From contig NC_134397.1 in the NCBI RefSeq assembly GCF_050003625.1, positions 67,182,669-67,246,668 of the forward strand: a DNA stretch of 64,000 bases, written 5' to 3'. Both the position numbers and the translations under genes were made by a program. The notes under the pieces were generated by a model that ran no database searches, was not told the origin of the DNA, and worked only from the letters and a program-made list of their open reading frames with translations. Below are positions 34,734 through 44,295 of this stretch, piece by piece. The DNA is from Haematobia irritans. Taxonomy: Eukaryota > Arthropoda > Insecta > Diptera > Muscidae. Position 1 is the stretch's first letter. Each line of letters starts with the position of its first letter.

Positions 34734-35765
34734 AACGTGTTGAAAAAGTGTCGCTTTGGTGTTAATTAAAACAAAAAAAAAAACCTAAAATTTCCCAAGG
34801 AAAGCAAAATAAATTTTGTTAATTCAAAACTTAAGGCCTTTTGTTTACTAATTTTGTGCATTTGTAAGGTAAACACTTAAAAGCTTCCTTATGTATTCTT
34901 ATTGATCGAGTTCGATATATGAAATTTGTCTTGGTATTGGAACAAAAACAAAGCCGTTATGCTCGATTTTTGTGTTGTGAGAGACCTCAACTTTCCATCG
35001 AGAGAGTGTGTGTGTGTGTGCGTGTGTGATTATGCATTTGTGATGTGATTGTGCATTTGTGGTTATTGCCTCTATTCGTATTTGAAAAGAATTTCATACC
35101 TTGAAGGAATTTCAAAATCGATTGTTCTTTACTTGCTACTCTGCCACCGTAAGGCCTATTATGCAGCAGTACATGAACTCTATACAATTACAAGAGTCTA
35201 AAACCATAACCTAACCACATTACTGTAGACAAGTGCATCGATACGAGTGCGAATCTGCATTGGTCCCTGCAGTATCATTACACTTTGCTATGTTAATTAT
35301 CCCAACTTAGGAGTAGCTACGCAAATCTTAATGGAGAAACAGTCGCAACCAATGCTAAAGCATTGCTAATGAACAGGTAAACAAATGACACTCTATGGAG
35401 AGCAATGAATTTTTTTTGTCACTTTAACAAATGAGTTGTCTGTACAAATAAGGGTCAAAAGAATTCATTGTACAAATTGCACATTAATCGGGGAACATAG
35501 GCGTAGCTAGGGGGTGCCTCAGAAAAATATTAGCTCCCCCCCCAAAATATTTATCGGTAAAAATTTTTTAGTTGATATACCTTTGATTTCGAGCATTACT
35601 ATAATCTTTATAGCCCCATCAAAAAAGCATCGCCAAAAAGTTGTGAAAATGTTCTTTTTGGATCCGGAAGTGGTGCAAAATTGGCGCAGAAGCGATGAAT
35701 TTAACATGGACTTGTCATAGGACGGATGGCCACCATTTCAACAGCCGTTGCACTGAATTTGCATG

Positions 35766-37325
35766 GCTTTCGACCCCGAATTTTTATAGGTATCGCTAAA
35801 TTTTTTTTTACTTTTAATCATGTTGAAGTCATTTAAGAAGCGTCTAGCCAAAATTTCGGGTCGCCACGCCCATTCGTTTAGGCGGTAGAGAATGTTGCCT
35901 GTGGGCAACTTTGGGCAATTGTGACTACAAAATAGTTTGTTTTGTAATGATAGACGTATTACGTTTTATTGGATTTTTGTTAAGTTTTTTGTTATTTTAC
36001 AGTAAATATATACTTAGATACGCGCGTGAGTGGAATTTCAATCACGCTCAAACACATTCACGAAGAAATATTTGTACTCACGCACGCCATGTGGGTAGGA
36101 ATTCACGGTCACGAAATGAAAAGTCATACTCGCGCACGATCACACATGAACAACGTTTATGTCTCACGCTTTCGCACGATTCACGACAATTTTCGTAATT
36201 CACGACAAATCTCGTGAGTCACGAATATTTTCGGAACACGACAATAATAATGGCTCAATAAAATTCCGGTAATTAATGATATTTCTCGTGATTCACGCTA
36301 TTGAAATCTTAAGCGTGATTAAATAAGTAAGGGTGATTAAAATCGGTGAGCTTGAATTTAATCGTGAACGTGAATTTGTTCGTGATTGTGACTTTTTGTG
36401 AATTTTATCTTGAGCGTGAGTTGGATCGTGAGGGTGGGTTGGATCGTGAAAGTAAATTTTTATCGGGAGCGTGATTTCGGAGAAAGTTTACTCACTCACA
36501 ATCACGAACACAATTTGATTTTTACTCACGCTCACGCGCCACACATTTTTCTTTAATCTCGTTCACGCATATTCACGAGATTTCGTTTAAATTTCATTCA
36601 CGGCTTCGCGTGAATCACGCGTGACTCACGAAAATGTTTTGTATTTTTTTTTTGTTTTTAACCCATGTCAATTTAACTGGCGGTGTAAAAAACCAAAGTA
36701 TTATAAAGCGTCAATATTCGTGCTAATCCACTAGTATGTTGCCAAGAAGTGGCTTCCTCCGTTTTTACGATTCCTTCCAAATTCCCCACTGCACTGCAGA
36801 TATGTTTTCCACATCATCGCCGCATTTCTCGTCACTGGGACATCCCAATTGAAGTTCAAAATTTTTTCAAAATCATTGTTTTTCAAACCATTTTTCTCCA
36901 GGCCTTATGTTCAAAAATATGTAATTTTACTACCACAATTGCCCAAAGTTGCCCACAGGCAACTTTTCAATTTTAAAAATTTCTCATCTGTTGCTTTTTT
37001 GCAATTCTAAGATTTGACTTCCAGAAATATTTTATTTGATATGTACTACAATAGATTTAATAAAAACTTTCAACATTTTAGTTGTAATTTTTGAAAAAAA
37101 TCACTCTTTTTAAATTCGCAAATATTTTTTTCTTGAGGTACGTGCGTATTAATGAAAATTTTTTTGCTAATTGACAACCAAATTAGCTGATTTTTCATTC
37201 AACTTGAAGAAAACACTTGTAGCTTTCGATACCGTTACAGTTTTATGAACAAAAACAAAAACAACGCTGACAGTGAGTCTCAAAACACAAAAAGTTGCCC
37301 ACAGGCAACTTTAGGGTCGAAAGGG
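35766..37325. mobile_element. piggyBac-like non-autonomous element
   Basis: Right end GGGTCGAAAGGG is followed directly by TTAA (37326-37329), the piggyBac target. The left end GCTTTCGACCCCG is the inverted partner but has lost a few bases including its TTAA. Inner inverted repeats match over about 25 bp: TTGCCTGTGGGCAACTTTGG (35894) and CCAAAGTTGCCCACAGGCAA (36943), repeated once more at 37291 as AGTTGCCCACAGGCAACTTT. Other G copies (for example 58723) show an intact CACCTTAAGAAGTG at this place, giving the empty site. Confidence 0.78.
36020..36640. repeat. Dense CGTGA/TCACG motif cluster
   Basis: About 600 bp in which TCACG or CGTGA appears dozens of times in both orientations (for example GTGAATCACGCGTGACTCAC), with irregular spacing and moderate GC. 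It lies inside the piggyBac-like element. It may be a nested MITE with subterminal motifs; boundaries near GATACGCGCGTGAGTGG and GACTCACGAAAATG. Confidence 0.7.
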
Positions 37326-37427
37326 TTAAGGTGTTATTCGAATTCAGTGTTGTGGGTGTGAATTAAAATAATTTTGTCACATTTTGCCAAATAAATAATT
37401 TTTATAATTTTTTATGATTTTTACGAT

Positions 37428-37643
37428 CATTTTCATGTAGCTCCGTTAGGCTTTAACTGCCAGTTAACAGAAAGAAAAATGAGAATATCTTTTCTCTGGT
37501 TAACTTTAACTGAAAAATTTTCAGCAGTTAAGTTTCTAACTGGCATATGGAATATACTCGTATATGCAAGATGACAGTTATGTACATAGCACGGTTTAGA
37601 AGTTCGTTATCTAACGTAGCACTAACGGAGCTTCATGAAAATG
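37428..37643. mobile_element. 216-bp MITE with 22-bp inverted ends
   Basis: CATTTTCATGTAGCTCCG.. at 37428-37449 and ..CGGAGCTTCATGAAAATG at 37622-37643 match over 22 bp with one difference. Internal arms (AACTGCCAGTTA and similar) also pair. Interrupts family G. Target duplication not evident. Confidence 0.8.
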
Positions 37644-37799
37644 GGGGTTAATGTATTCTAACGCTTGTCTGAAACGATTGACCTAAAATATTTCCAAAAA
37701 TTCACAATTTTTCTAGATTGGATATAGGATTTTTTTTTCGACAAAATTATAATAATTTGTACCATTTTGTTAATTTTTAATCTTTAATTAACCTACCCA

Positions 37800-37950
37800 G
37801 TAATGAAAATGTTCTTTTTGGATCCGGAAGTGGTGCAAAATTTATCATGGGCCTTTCATAGGACGGAAGTCCTCCATTTCAACAGCCGTTGCACTGAATT
37901 TGCATCACTTCTTTAGGTGTGATCCGAATTCAATGATTTGGATGTAAATT
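37800..37950 (+). mobile_element. Family G element, copy 2, first segment
   Basis: GAAAATGTTCTTTTTGGATC to GATTTGGATGTAAATTAAA. The same element continues at 39206-39318 and 40774-40856 once two nested DINE-like elements (A and B) are removed, because each junction rejoins the G sequence in order. Confidence 0.75.
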
Positions 37951-38987
37951 AAACCAGTAAGGAAAGTCTAAAGTCGGGCGGGGCCGACTATATTATACCC
38001 TGCACCACTTTGTAGATCTAAATTTTCAATACCATATCACATTCGTCAAATGTGTTGGGGCTATATATAAAGGTTTGTCCCAAATACATACATTTAAATA
38101 TCACTCGATCTGGAAGAATTTGATAGACTTCTACAAAATCTATAGACTCAAAATTTAAGTCGGCTAATGCACTAGGGTAGAACACAATGTTAGTGAACAA
38201 ATATGGGAAACGTTTAAATCTGAAGCAATTTTAAGGAAACTTCGAAAAAGTTTATTTATGATTTATCGCTCGATATATATGTATTAGAAGTTTAGGAAAA
38301 TTAGAGTCATTTTTACAACTTTTCGACTAAGCAGTGGCGATTTTACAAGGAAAATGTTGGTATTTTGACCATTTTTGTCGAAATCAGAAAAACATATATA
38401 TGGGAGCTATATCTAAATCTGAACCAATTTCAACCAAATTTGCCACGCTTTGCTACAATGCTAATTCTACTCCCTGTGCAAAATTTCAATTAAATCTGAG
38501 TAAAAGATTGGCCTCTGTGGTCATTTGAGTGTAAATCGGGCGAAAGCTATATATGGGAGCTATATCTAAATCTGAAGCGATTTCAACCAAATTTGACACG
38601 CATAGCTATAATGCTAATTCTACTCCCTGCGCAAAATTTCAACTAAATCGGAGCAAAAAATTGGCCTCTGTGGTCATTTGAGTGTAAATCGGGCGAAAGC
38701 TATATATGGGAGCTATATCTAAATCTGAACCGATTTGGCTGATATTTTGCAAGTTTTTCGAGACTCATAAAATATTCGGATGTACGGAATTTGAGGAAGA
38801 TCGGTTGATATACACGCCAATTATGACCAGATCGGTGAAAAATATATATGGCAGCTATATCTAAATCTGAACCGATTTTTTCCAAAATCAATAGGGATCG
38901 TCTTTGAGCCGAAACAGGACCCTATACCAAATTTTAGGACAATCGGACTAAATCTGCGAGCTGTACTTTGCACACAAAAATACATCA

Positions 38988-39045
<58 letters not shown>

Positions 39046-39205
39046 GGACAGACAGACAGACGGACATCGCTAAATCGACTCAGAATTTAATTCTAAGCCG
39101 ATCCGTATACTAAAAGGTTGGTCTATGATTACTCCTTCTTGGCGTTACATACAAATGCACAAACTTATTATACCCTGTACCACAGTAGTGGTGAAGGGTA
39201 TAAAA
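37951..39205 (+). mobile_element. Family A DINE-like element, complete, nested in G
   Basis: 5' CCAGTAAGGAAAGTCTAAAG, GTCGGGCGGGGCCGAC; monomers with GGGAGCTATATCTAAATCTG at 38402, 38555 and 38708 (spacing 153); a long GACA tract; CGACTCAGAATTTAATTC; 3' TACCCTGTACCACAGTAG..GTGGTGAAGGGTATA to 39205. Confidence 0.92.
38989..39066 (+). repeat. (GACA)n microsatellite
   Basis: Some 19 near-perfect GACA units with two or three GACG variants, the longest of the GACR tracts in the window. It occupies the constant microsatellite position of the DINE-like elements. Confidence 0.95.
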
Positions 39206-39318
39206 ATCTGTGATATTTTGTCAAATAAATAATTTTTATAATTTTTTATAATTTTTAATGGATTCTAAAGCTTGTCTGAAACGATTGACCTCAAATATTT
39301 CCAAAAATTCACAATTTT
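39206..39318 (+). mobile_element. Family G element, copy 2, middle segment
   Basis: TCTGTGATATTTTGTCAAAT, AAAATTCACAATTTT; continues the G sequence between the nested A and B elements. Confidence 0.7.
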
Positions 39319-40773
39319 TATACCCACCACCATAGGATGGGGGGTATATTAACTTTGTCATTCCGTTTGTAACACATCGAAATATTGCTCTAAGACCCCA
39401 TAAAGTATATATATTCTGGGTCGTGGTGAAATTCTGAGTCGATCTGAGTATGTCCGTCCGTCCGTCCGTCCGTCTGTTGAAATCACGCTAACTTCCGAAC
39501 GAAACAAGCTATCGACTTGAAACTTGGCACAAGTAGTTGTTATTGATGTAGGTCGGATGGTATTGCAAATGGGCCATATCGGTCCACTTTTACGTATAGC
39601 CCCCATATAAACGGACCCCAAAATTTGGCTTGCGAGGCCTCTAAGAGAAGCAAATTTCATCCGATCCGGCTGAAATTTGGTACATGGTATTAGTATATGG
39701 TCTCTAACAACCACGCAAAAATTGGTCCACATCGGTCCATAATTATATATAGCCCCCATATAAACCGATCCCCCGATTTGGCTTGCGAGGCCCCTAAGAG
39801 AAGCAAATTTCATCCGATCCGGCTGAAATTTGGTACATGGTGTAAGTATATGGTCTCTAACAACCATGCAAAAATTGGTCCACATCGGTCCATAATTATA
39901 TATAGCCCCCATATAAACCGATCCCCCGATTTGGCTTGCGAGGCCCCTAAGAGAAGCAAATTTCATCCGATCCGGCTGAAATTTGGTACATGGTGTCAGT
40001 ATATGGTCTCTAACAACCGTGCAAAAATTGGTCCACATGGGTCCATAATTATATATAGCCCCCATATAAACCGATCCCCCGATTTGGATTGCGAGACCTC
40101 TAAGAGAAGCAAATTTCATCCGATCCGGCTGAAATTTGGTACATGGTGTTAGTATATGGTCTCGAACAACCATGCAAAAATTGGTCCACATCGGTCCATA
40201 ATTATATATAGCCCCCATATAAACCGATCCCCCGATTTGGCTTGCGAGGCCTCTAAGAGAAGCAAATTTCATCCGATATGGCTGAAAGTTGGTACGTGAT
40301 GTTAGTATATGGTCTCTAACAACCATGCAAAAATGGGTCGTCATCGGCTCATAATTATATATAGCCCCCATATAAACCGATCACCAGATTTGACCTTCGG
40401 AACCTCTTGGAAGACCAAAATTCATCTGATTCAGTTGAAATTTGGTACGTGGTGTTAATATATGGCCTCAAACTCCCATGCAAAAATTGGTCGATATCGG
40501 TCCATAATTATATATAGGCCCCATATAAACCGATCCTCAGATTTGACCTCCAGAGCCCCTTGGAAGAGCAAAATACTTCCCATTCGGTTGAAATTTGGTA
40601 CGTGATGTTAGTATATGGTATCCAACAACCATGCAGGAATAAGAAGTTTTAAGATACCACAACCCAAGTAATTCGATTGTGGATGGCAGTCTTTCGTAGA
40701 AGTTTCTACGCAATCCATGGTGGTGGGTACATAAGATTCGGCCTGGCCGAACTTGCGGCCGTATATACTTGTT
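39319..40773 (-). mobile_element. Family B DINE-like element, complete, nested in G
   Basis: Minus orientation: 3' TATACCCACCACCATAGGATG at 39319, GTCCGTCCGTCCGTCCGTCT at 39450-39475, five tandem monomers with exact 153-bp spacing (ATTGGTCCAC at 39721, 39874, 40027 and 40180), 5' hairpin TTCGGCCTGGCCGAA and GCGGCCGTATATACTTGTTT. The 337-codon open frame on the minus strand (39358-40371) is a product of the stop-free 51-codon unit. Close sister of 46151-47610: both share the internal junction AAACTTCTTATTCCTGCATG. Confidence 0.94.
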
Positions 40774-40856
40774 TCAGATTGGATTTAGCATTTTTTTCGA
40801 CGAAATTTAAATGATTTGTACCATTTTATGAAATGTTTTTAACCTATTTGAAACAA
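40774..40856 (+). mobile_element. Family G element, copy 2, last segment
   Basis: CAGATTGGATTTAGCATTTT, ATTTGTACCATTTTATG, CCTATTTGAAACAAAA; stops where a family C element begins. Confidence 0.7.
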
Positions 40857-41504
40857 AACAAGCATATACAGCACTAAGTTCGGCCGGGCCGAATCTTAAA
40901 TACCCACCACCATGAACCAAATATTAGGGTTTCCTTTGAAATTTCAGGAGGGCTTGAGGACTTGAGGACACTTCCCGAAGATAAATTTAATGATTTCACC
41001 TATGAGGACTATATCAGATTCTGGATTTATAAGAACAATTTTTGTTTGAGTTTTAGAGGAATCATGAACATCTTTTGTAAGTGTGCAAGAAAATTATAAA
41101 ATAACGTCTTGATTTGAAATCTTAAATCTGTAGAAGTAAAATCTGGAAATTTTACATTAAGTTTCAAGCAATTTTCATGATCGGTGTGCCTTCTACAGGG
41201 AGGCATTACCAGATGGACAGATAAAAACTTAATCCGATACACGTTTTTGTGAGCCTAAAATACCAGAATATTTACAATTTCAGGCAAATCAGATAAAAAC
41301 TGCGGTTTCTATAAGCCCAAGAAGTAAAATCGGGAGATCGGTCTATATGGGGGCTATACTAAAATATGGACCGATACTCACCGTTTTCGGCACACCTCTT
41401 TATGACCATAAGCGTAGGAAGGCCTCTGGGCTTAGACCCCCCAGAAAAAATTTGGCCCCACAGAATTTGAAAACCTATTTACGATTTTACATTTTTATAA
41501 AAAT

Positions 41505-41600
41505 TAAACAAGTATATACAACCGCACAAAGTTCCGCTAATGACTTTCATGCACAATCGAATTACTTGGGTTGTGGTAGCAGTTGCCGATGGCAATGTTT
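41505..41600 (+). mobile_element. Family B leader fragment
   Basis: AAACAAGTATATACAACCGC, then GCACAATCGAATTACTTGGG and TTGCCGATGGCAA: the B 5' leader with an altered hairpin. Confidence 0.7.
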
Positions 41601-41659
41601 GAAGTCTGATATTTATGAAATAGAGCTGTGATTTAACTTATGGTTTAGTTGAATAACTA

Positions 41660-41823
41660 ACAGCCTGTTTCTATATGTCGAACGAGTTCAATCGATCGAC
41701 TGAAATGCATAGAAACAGCTGTTTGTTCGTTATAAATTCAGCTGTTTGTTGGATATAAATTCAGCTGTTTGTTTCCATTTTAGTCGATGGACAGAGCTCA
41801 TTCGACATACAGAAACAGGCTGT
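41660..41823. mobile_element. 164-bp MITE with long inverted ends
   Basis: ACAGCCTGTTTCTATATGTC at 41660 pairs with GACATACAGAAACAGGCTGT ending at 41823 (one mismatch over 23 bp). Arms continue with TCGATCGACTGAAATG / TTTTAGTCGATGG. An internal pair of AAATTCAGCTGTTTGTT direct repeats lies in the middle. Confidence 0.87.
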
Positions 41824-42985
41824 AAAGCTCCTTTATTATATTGTTTAGTCGGGTTTAGTCATCTTAATTAAAAAATAGTAATAATTTTAATATCTTAATA
41901 ATGCTGCAAAAAAGCGTCGCCAAAAAAGAAGTGAAAATGTTCTTTTTGGGTCCGGAAGTGGTGCAAAATTGGCGGAGAAGCGATGAATGTAATAGGAACT
42001 CGTCATAGAAAGAATGTCCACCGTTTCAACAGCCGTTGCAATAAATTTGCATCACTTCTTACGGTGTGATCCGAATTCAGAGTTTTGAATGTGAATTAAA
42101 AAATTGTGTGATATTTTCAAAAATAAATAATTTTTTCGTTTTTTATTTGATTTTTGGTCGACCTTTTGTTAGAATTATATAAATATTTATAGAGACCTCG
42201 AGCTTCAAGAAACATTTGATTTTTTTATGCATTCTAACGCTTGTTGGAATATTTTCAAAAATTATCCATTTTTCTATAATGGATTTATCATTTTCGTGGC
42301 AAAATTTGAATAATTTTTACCATTTTATTTATTCTTACACTCTTTTAAAACTATTTGAACAAAAATTACGCATAAAAATATGAAAAAACTGAAGTAAAAA
42401 ACTTCCTGTGTAGTTAATATAATTAACTTCTTTGTGAGGACATTTTTGGAAGTGCTTTCAAAGTTGTGCCTTTAAAACAAATCCCAATTTTTTTGCTGGG
42501 AAAAGTGTGGAACTACTTTTAGTTACTTTATTATATATTATTTTGATGTCTATTTTTGTATTCTTCTTTATGAAATAAAACAATAATTGAACATAAGTTC
42601 AGTCTATAAATTTTTAGCTATATCCCCCCCTAGGAAAATTGTCTAGCTACGCTAATGTTTATGACCCGAAAATACCTCTAGATTTCCAATTTCAGTTAAA
42701 TAGGATAAAAACTTCGGATTCTAGAAGCCCAAGAAGTAAAATCGGGAAATCGGTCTATATGGGGGCTATACCAAAATATGGAATGATACTCACCATTTTC
42801 GCACACCTCTTTATGGTCCTAAATACCTCTAGATTTCCAATTTCAGACAAATTGGATAAAAACTACGGTTTCTATAAGCCCAAGACCCCAAATCGGGAGG
42901 TCGTTTTATATGGGGACCATACCAAAACATGGAGCGATACTCACAATTTTTGGCACACGTATTTGTGGTCCTATAATACCTATAG

Positions 42986-43334
42986 GTTAGGTTAGGTTAA
43001 AGTGGCAGCCCGATTAAGATTCAGGCTCACTTAGACTATTCAGTCCATTGTGATACCACATTAACTAAAAGTACCTATTACATATGGGCACTTCTAGTTT
43101 TAACCGCTGAACCTTCTTGATTATTTTTCTTTGTTGAACCAACCAGATTGTTCCAAAAACATTAGCAGACTGCTTAAGTTAACGTTTTCCAGATCCGCCA
43201 GTAATCTGAAGCTATATACTCCTAAAAGTTGCTTGCGCTTTACACAAAATGCAGGACACTCACACAAGAGGTGTTTAATTGATTCTTTTTCCTCCGCATC
43301 ATGACAGCTCATACAATAGTCATTATACTTCGCG
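42986..43334 (-). mobile_element. LINE 3' tail, 5'-truncated, same tail as the SINE
   Basis: 349 bp flanked by 7-bp direct repeats CCTATAG (42979-42985 and 43335-43341). Minus strand: a coding end (43121-43327), then a 3' end with TGTGGTATCACAATGGACTG, AATAGTCTAAGTGAGCCTGA, ATCGGGCTGCCACTTTAACC and TAACC repeats. The last 75 bp or so match the SINE tail at 49345-49430. Confidence 0.88.
43121..43327 (-). pseudogene. LINE ORF2 C-terminal fragment (Cys/His motif)
   Basis: Minus-strand frame containing YCMSCHDAEEKESIKHLLCE followed by CPAFCVKRKQLLGVYSF and ending at 43121. The C-x2-C, then H-x2-C arrangement is the C-terminal zinc-like motif found after reverse transcriptase or RNase H in Jockey/I-superfamily LINEs. 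Only about 65 residues remain, a normal result of 5' truncation on insertion. It could be the tail of the element that mobilised the SINEs here. Confidence 0.78.
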
Positions 43335-44236
43335 CCTATAGATTCCCAATTTCAGGTAAATTGAATAAAAACTACGGTTTCTATAAGCCCAAGAAGTAAA
43401 ATCGGGAGATCGGTCTATATGGGGGCTATACTAAAATATGGACCGATACTCACCGTTTTCGGCACACCTCTTTATGGTCCTAAAATACCTCTAGATTTCC
43501 AATTTCAGGTAAATAGGATAAAAACTACGGTTTCTATAAGCCCAAGACCCCAAATCGGGAGATCGATCTATATGGGGGCTATACCAAAATATGGACCGAT
43601 ACTCACAATTTTTGGCACACATATTTGTGGTCCTACAATTCCTCTAGATTTCCAATTTCAGGTAAATAGGATAAAAACTACGGTTTCTATAAGCCCAAGT
43701 CCCCAAATCGGTAGGTCGTTTTATATGGGGACCATACCAAAACATGGACCGATACTCACAATTTTTGGCACACGTATTTGTGGTCCTACAGTACCTCTAG
43801 ATTTCCAATTTCAGGTAAATTGAATAAAAACTGCGGTTTATATAAGCCCAAGAAGTAAAATCGGGAGATCGGTCTATATGGGGGCTATACCAAAACATGG
43901 ACCTATACTCCCCATTTTTGGCACACCTCTTTATGGTAATAAAATACCTCTAGATTTCAAATTGGATAAAAACTTCGATTTCTATAAGCCCAAGACCCCA
44001 AATTGGGAGGTGGGTTTATGTGGGGACTATATCAAAACCTGAACCGATATAGCCCATCTTCGAACTTGACCTGCCTGCAGACAAAAGACGAGTTTGTGCA
44101 AAATTTCAGCACGATTGCTTCATTATTGAAGACTGTATCGTGATTACAACAGACAGACGGACAGACAGACGGACATCGTTATATCGTCTTAGAATTTCTC
44201 CCTGATCAACAATATATACTTTATATAGTCGGAAGT

Positions 44237-44290
44237 GCTTTTCAAGTTGTGCCTTTGGAAGAACTTCCAAAACTTTTTGCTGGGTATTTG
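44237..44290. repeat. Repeat K fragment
   Basis: GAAGTGCTTTTCAAGTTGTGCC and CTTTTTGCTGGG also occur at 42450-42505 and, inverted, at 57330-57400. Short remnant of an unknown repeat. Confidence 0.5.
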
Positions 44291-44295
44291 AAACA

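Larger units (their letters stand above)
33841..35495. other. Mostly unique-looking intergenic sequence
   Basis: The longest stretch in the window without a recognised repeat, apart from the 72-bp duplication. Contains A-rich leader-like DNA, a CA-rich zone (34218-34250), a GT run (35007-35028) and a possible promoter at 34409. No credible protein-coding exon found. Confidence 0.5.
35496..37797 (+). mobile_element. Family G hAT-like element, copy 1, with nested insertions
   Basis: Begins CATAGGCGTAGCTAGGGGG; includes GAAAATGTTCTTTTTGGATC, CCGGAAGTGGTGCAAAATTG and CAACAGCCGTTGCACTGAAT (35645-35760), then is interrupted by a piggyBac-like element (35766-37325), resumes GTTATTCGAATTCAGTGTTG, is interrupted again by a MITE (37428-37643) and ends near AATTTGTACCATTTTG (37757-37797). 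No right terminus CTACGC..ATG. Confidence 0.72.
41407..42657. mobile_element. Family G hAT-like element, copy with both ends
   Basis: Starts CATAAGCGTAG and ends CTACGCTAATG (short inverted ends), flanked by the exact 8-bp duplication TTTATGAC (41399-41406 and 42658-42665). Contains the G landmarks TGAAAATGTTCTTTTTGGG and CAACAGCCGTTGCAATAAAT, plus a nested B leader fragment (41505-41600), a MITE (41660-41823) and a repeat K segment (42390-42510). No transposase frame. The 8-bp duplication supports a hAT origin. Confidence 0.85.
40857..44236 (+). mobile_element. Family C DINE-like element with two nested insertions
   Basis: 5' AACAAGCATATACAGCACTA and hairpin TTCGGCCGGGCCGAA; the C body is split by a G element (41407-42657, 8-bp duplication) and by a LINE tail (42986-43334, 7-bp duplication). 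Monomers at 43375-44000 keep the 153-bp spacing. ACAGACGGACAGACAGACGG at 44152-44173, TATCGTCTTAGAATTTCTCC, CTTTATATAGTCGGAAG; the 3' hairpin has been replaced by a short foreign piece (44237-44290). Confidence 0.88.

Noticed and set aside
34987..35187. 66-codon minus frame near the GT run
   Set aside because: Its N- or C-terminal content is translated simple repeat (Thr-His), no other evidence.
36749..36976. 75-codon frame as a gene
   Set aside because: Lies inside the piggyBac-like element, no recognisable motif, no transposase similarity that I could defend.
39721..40380. Regular repeats as a CRISPR array
   Set aside because: Direct tandem monomers without unique spacers, in an insect genome.
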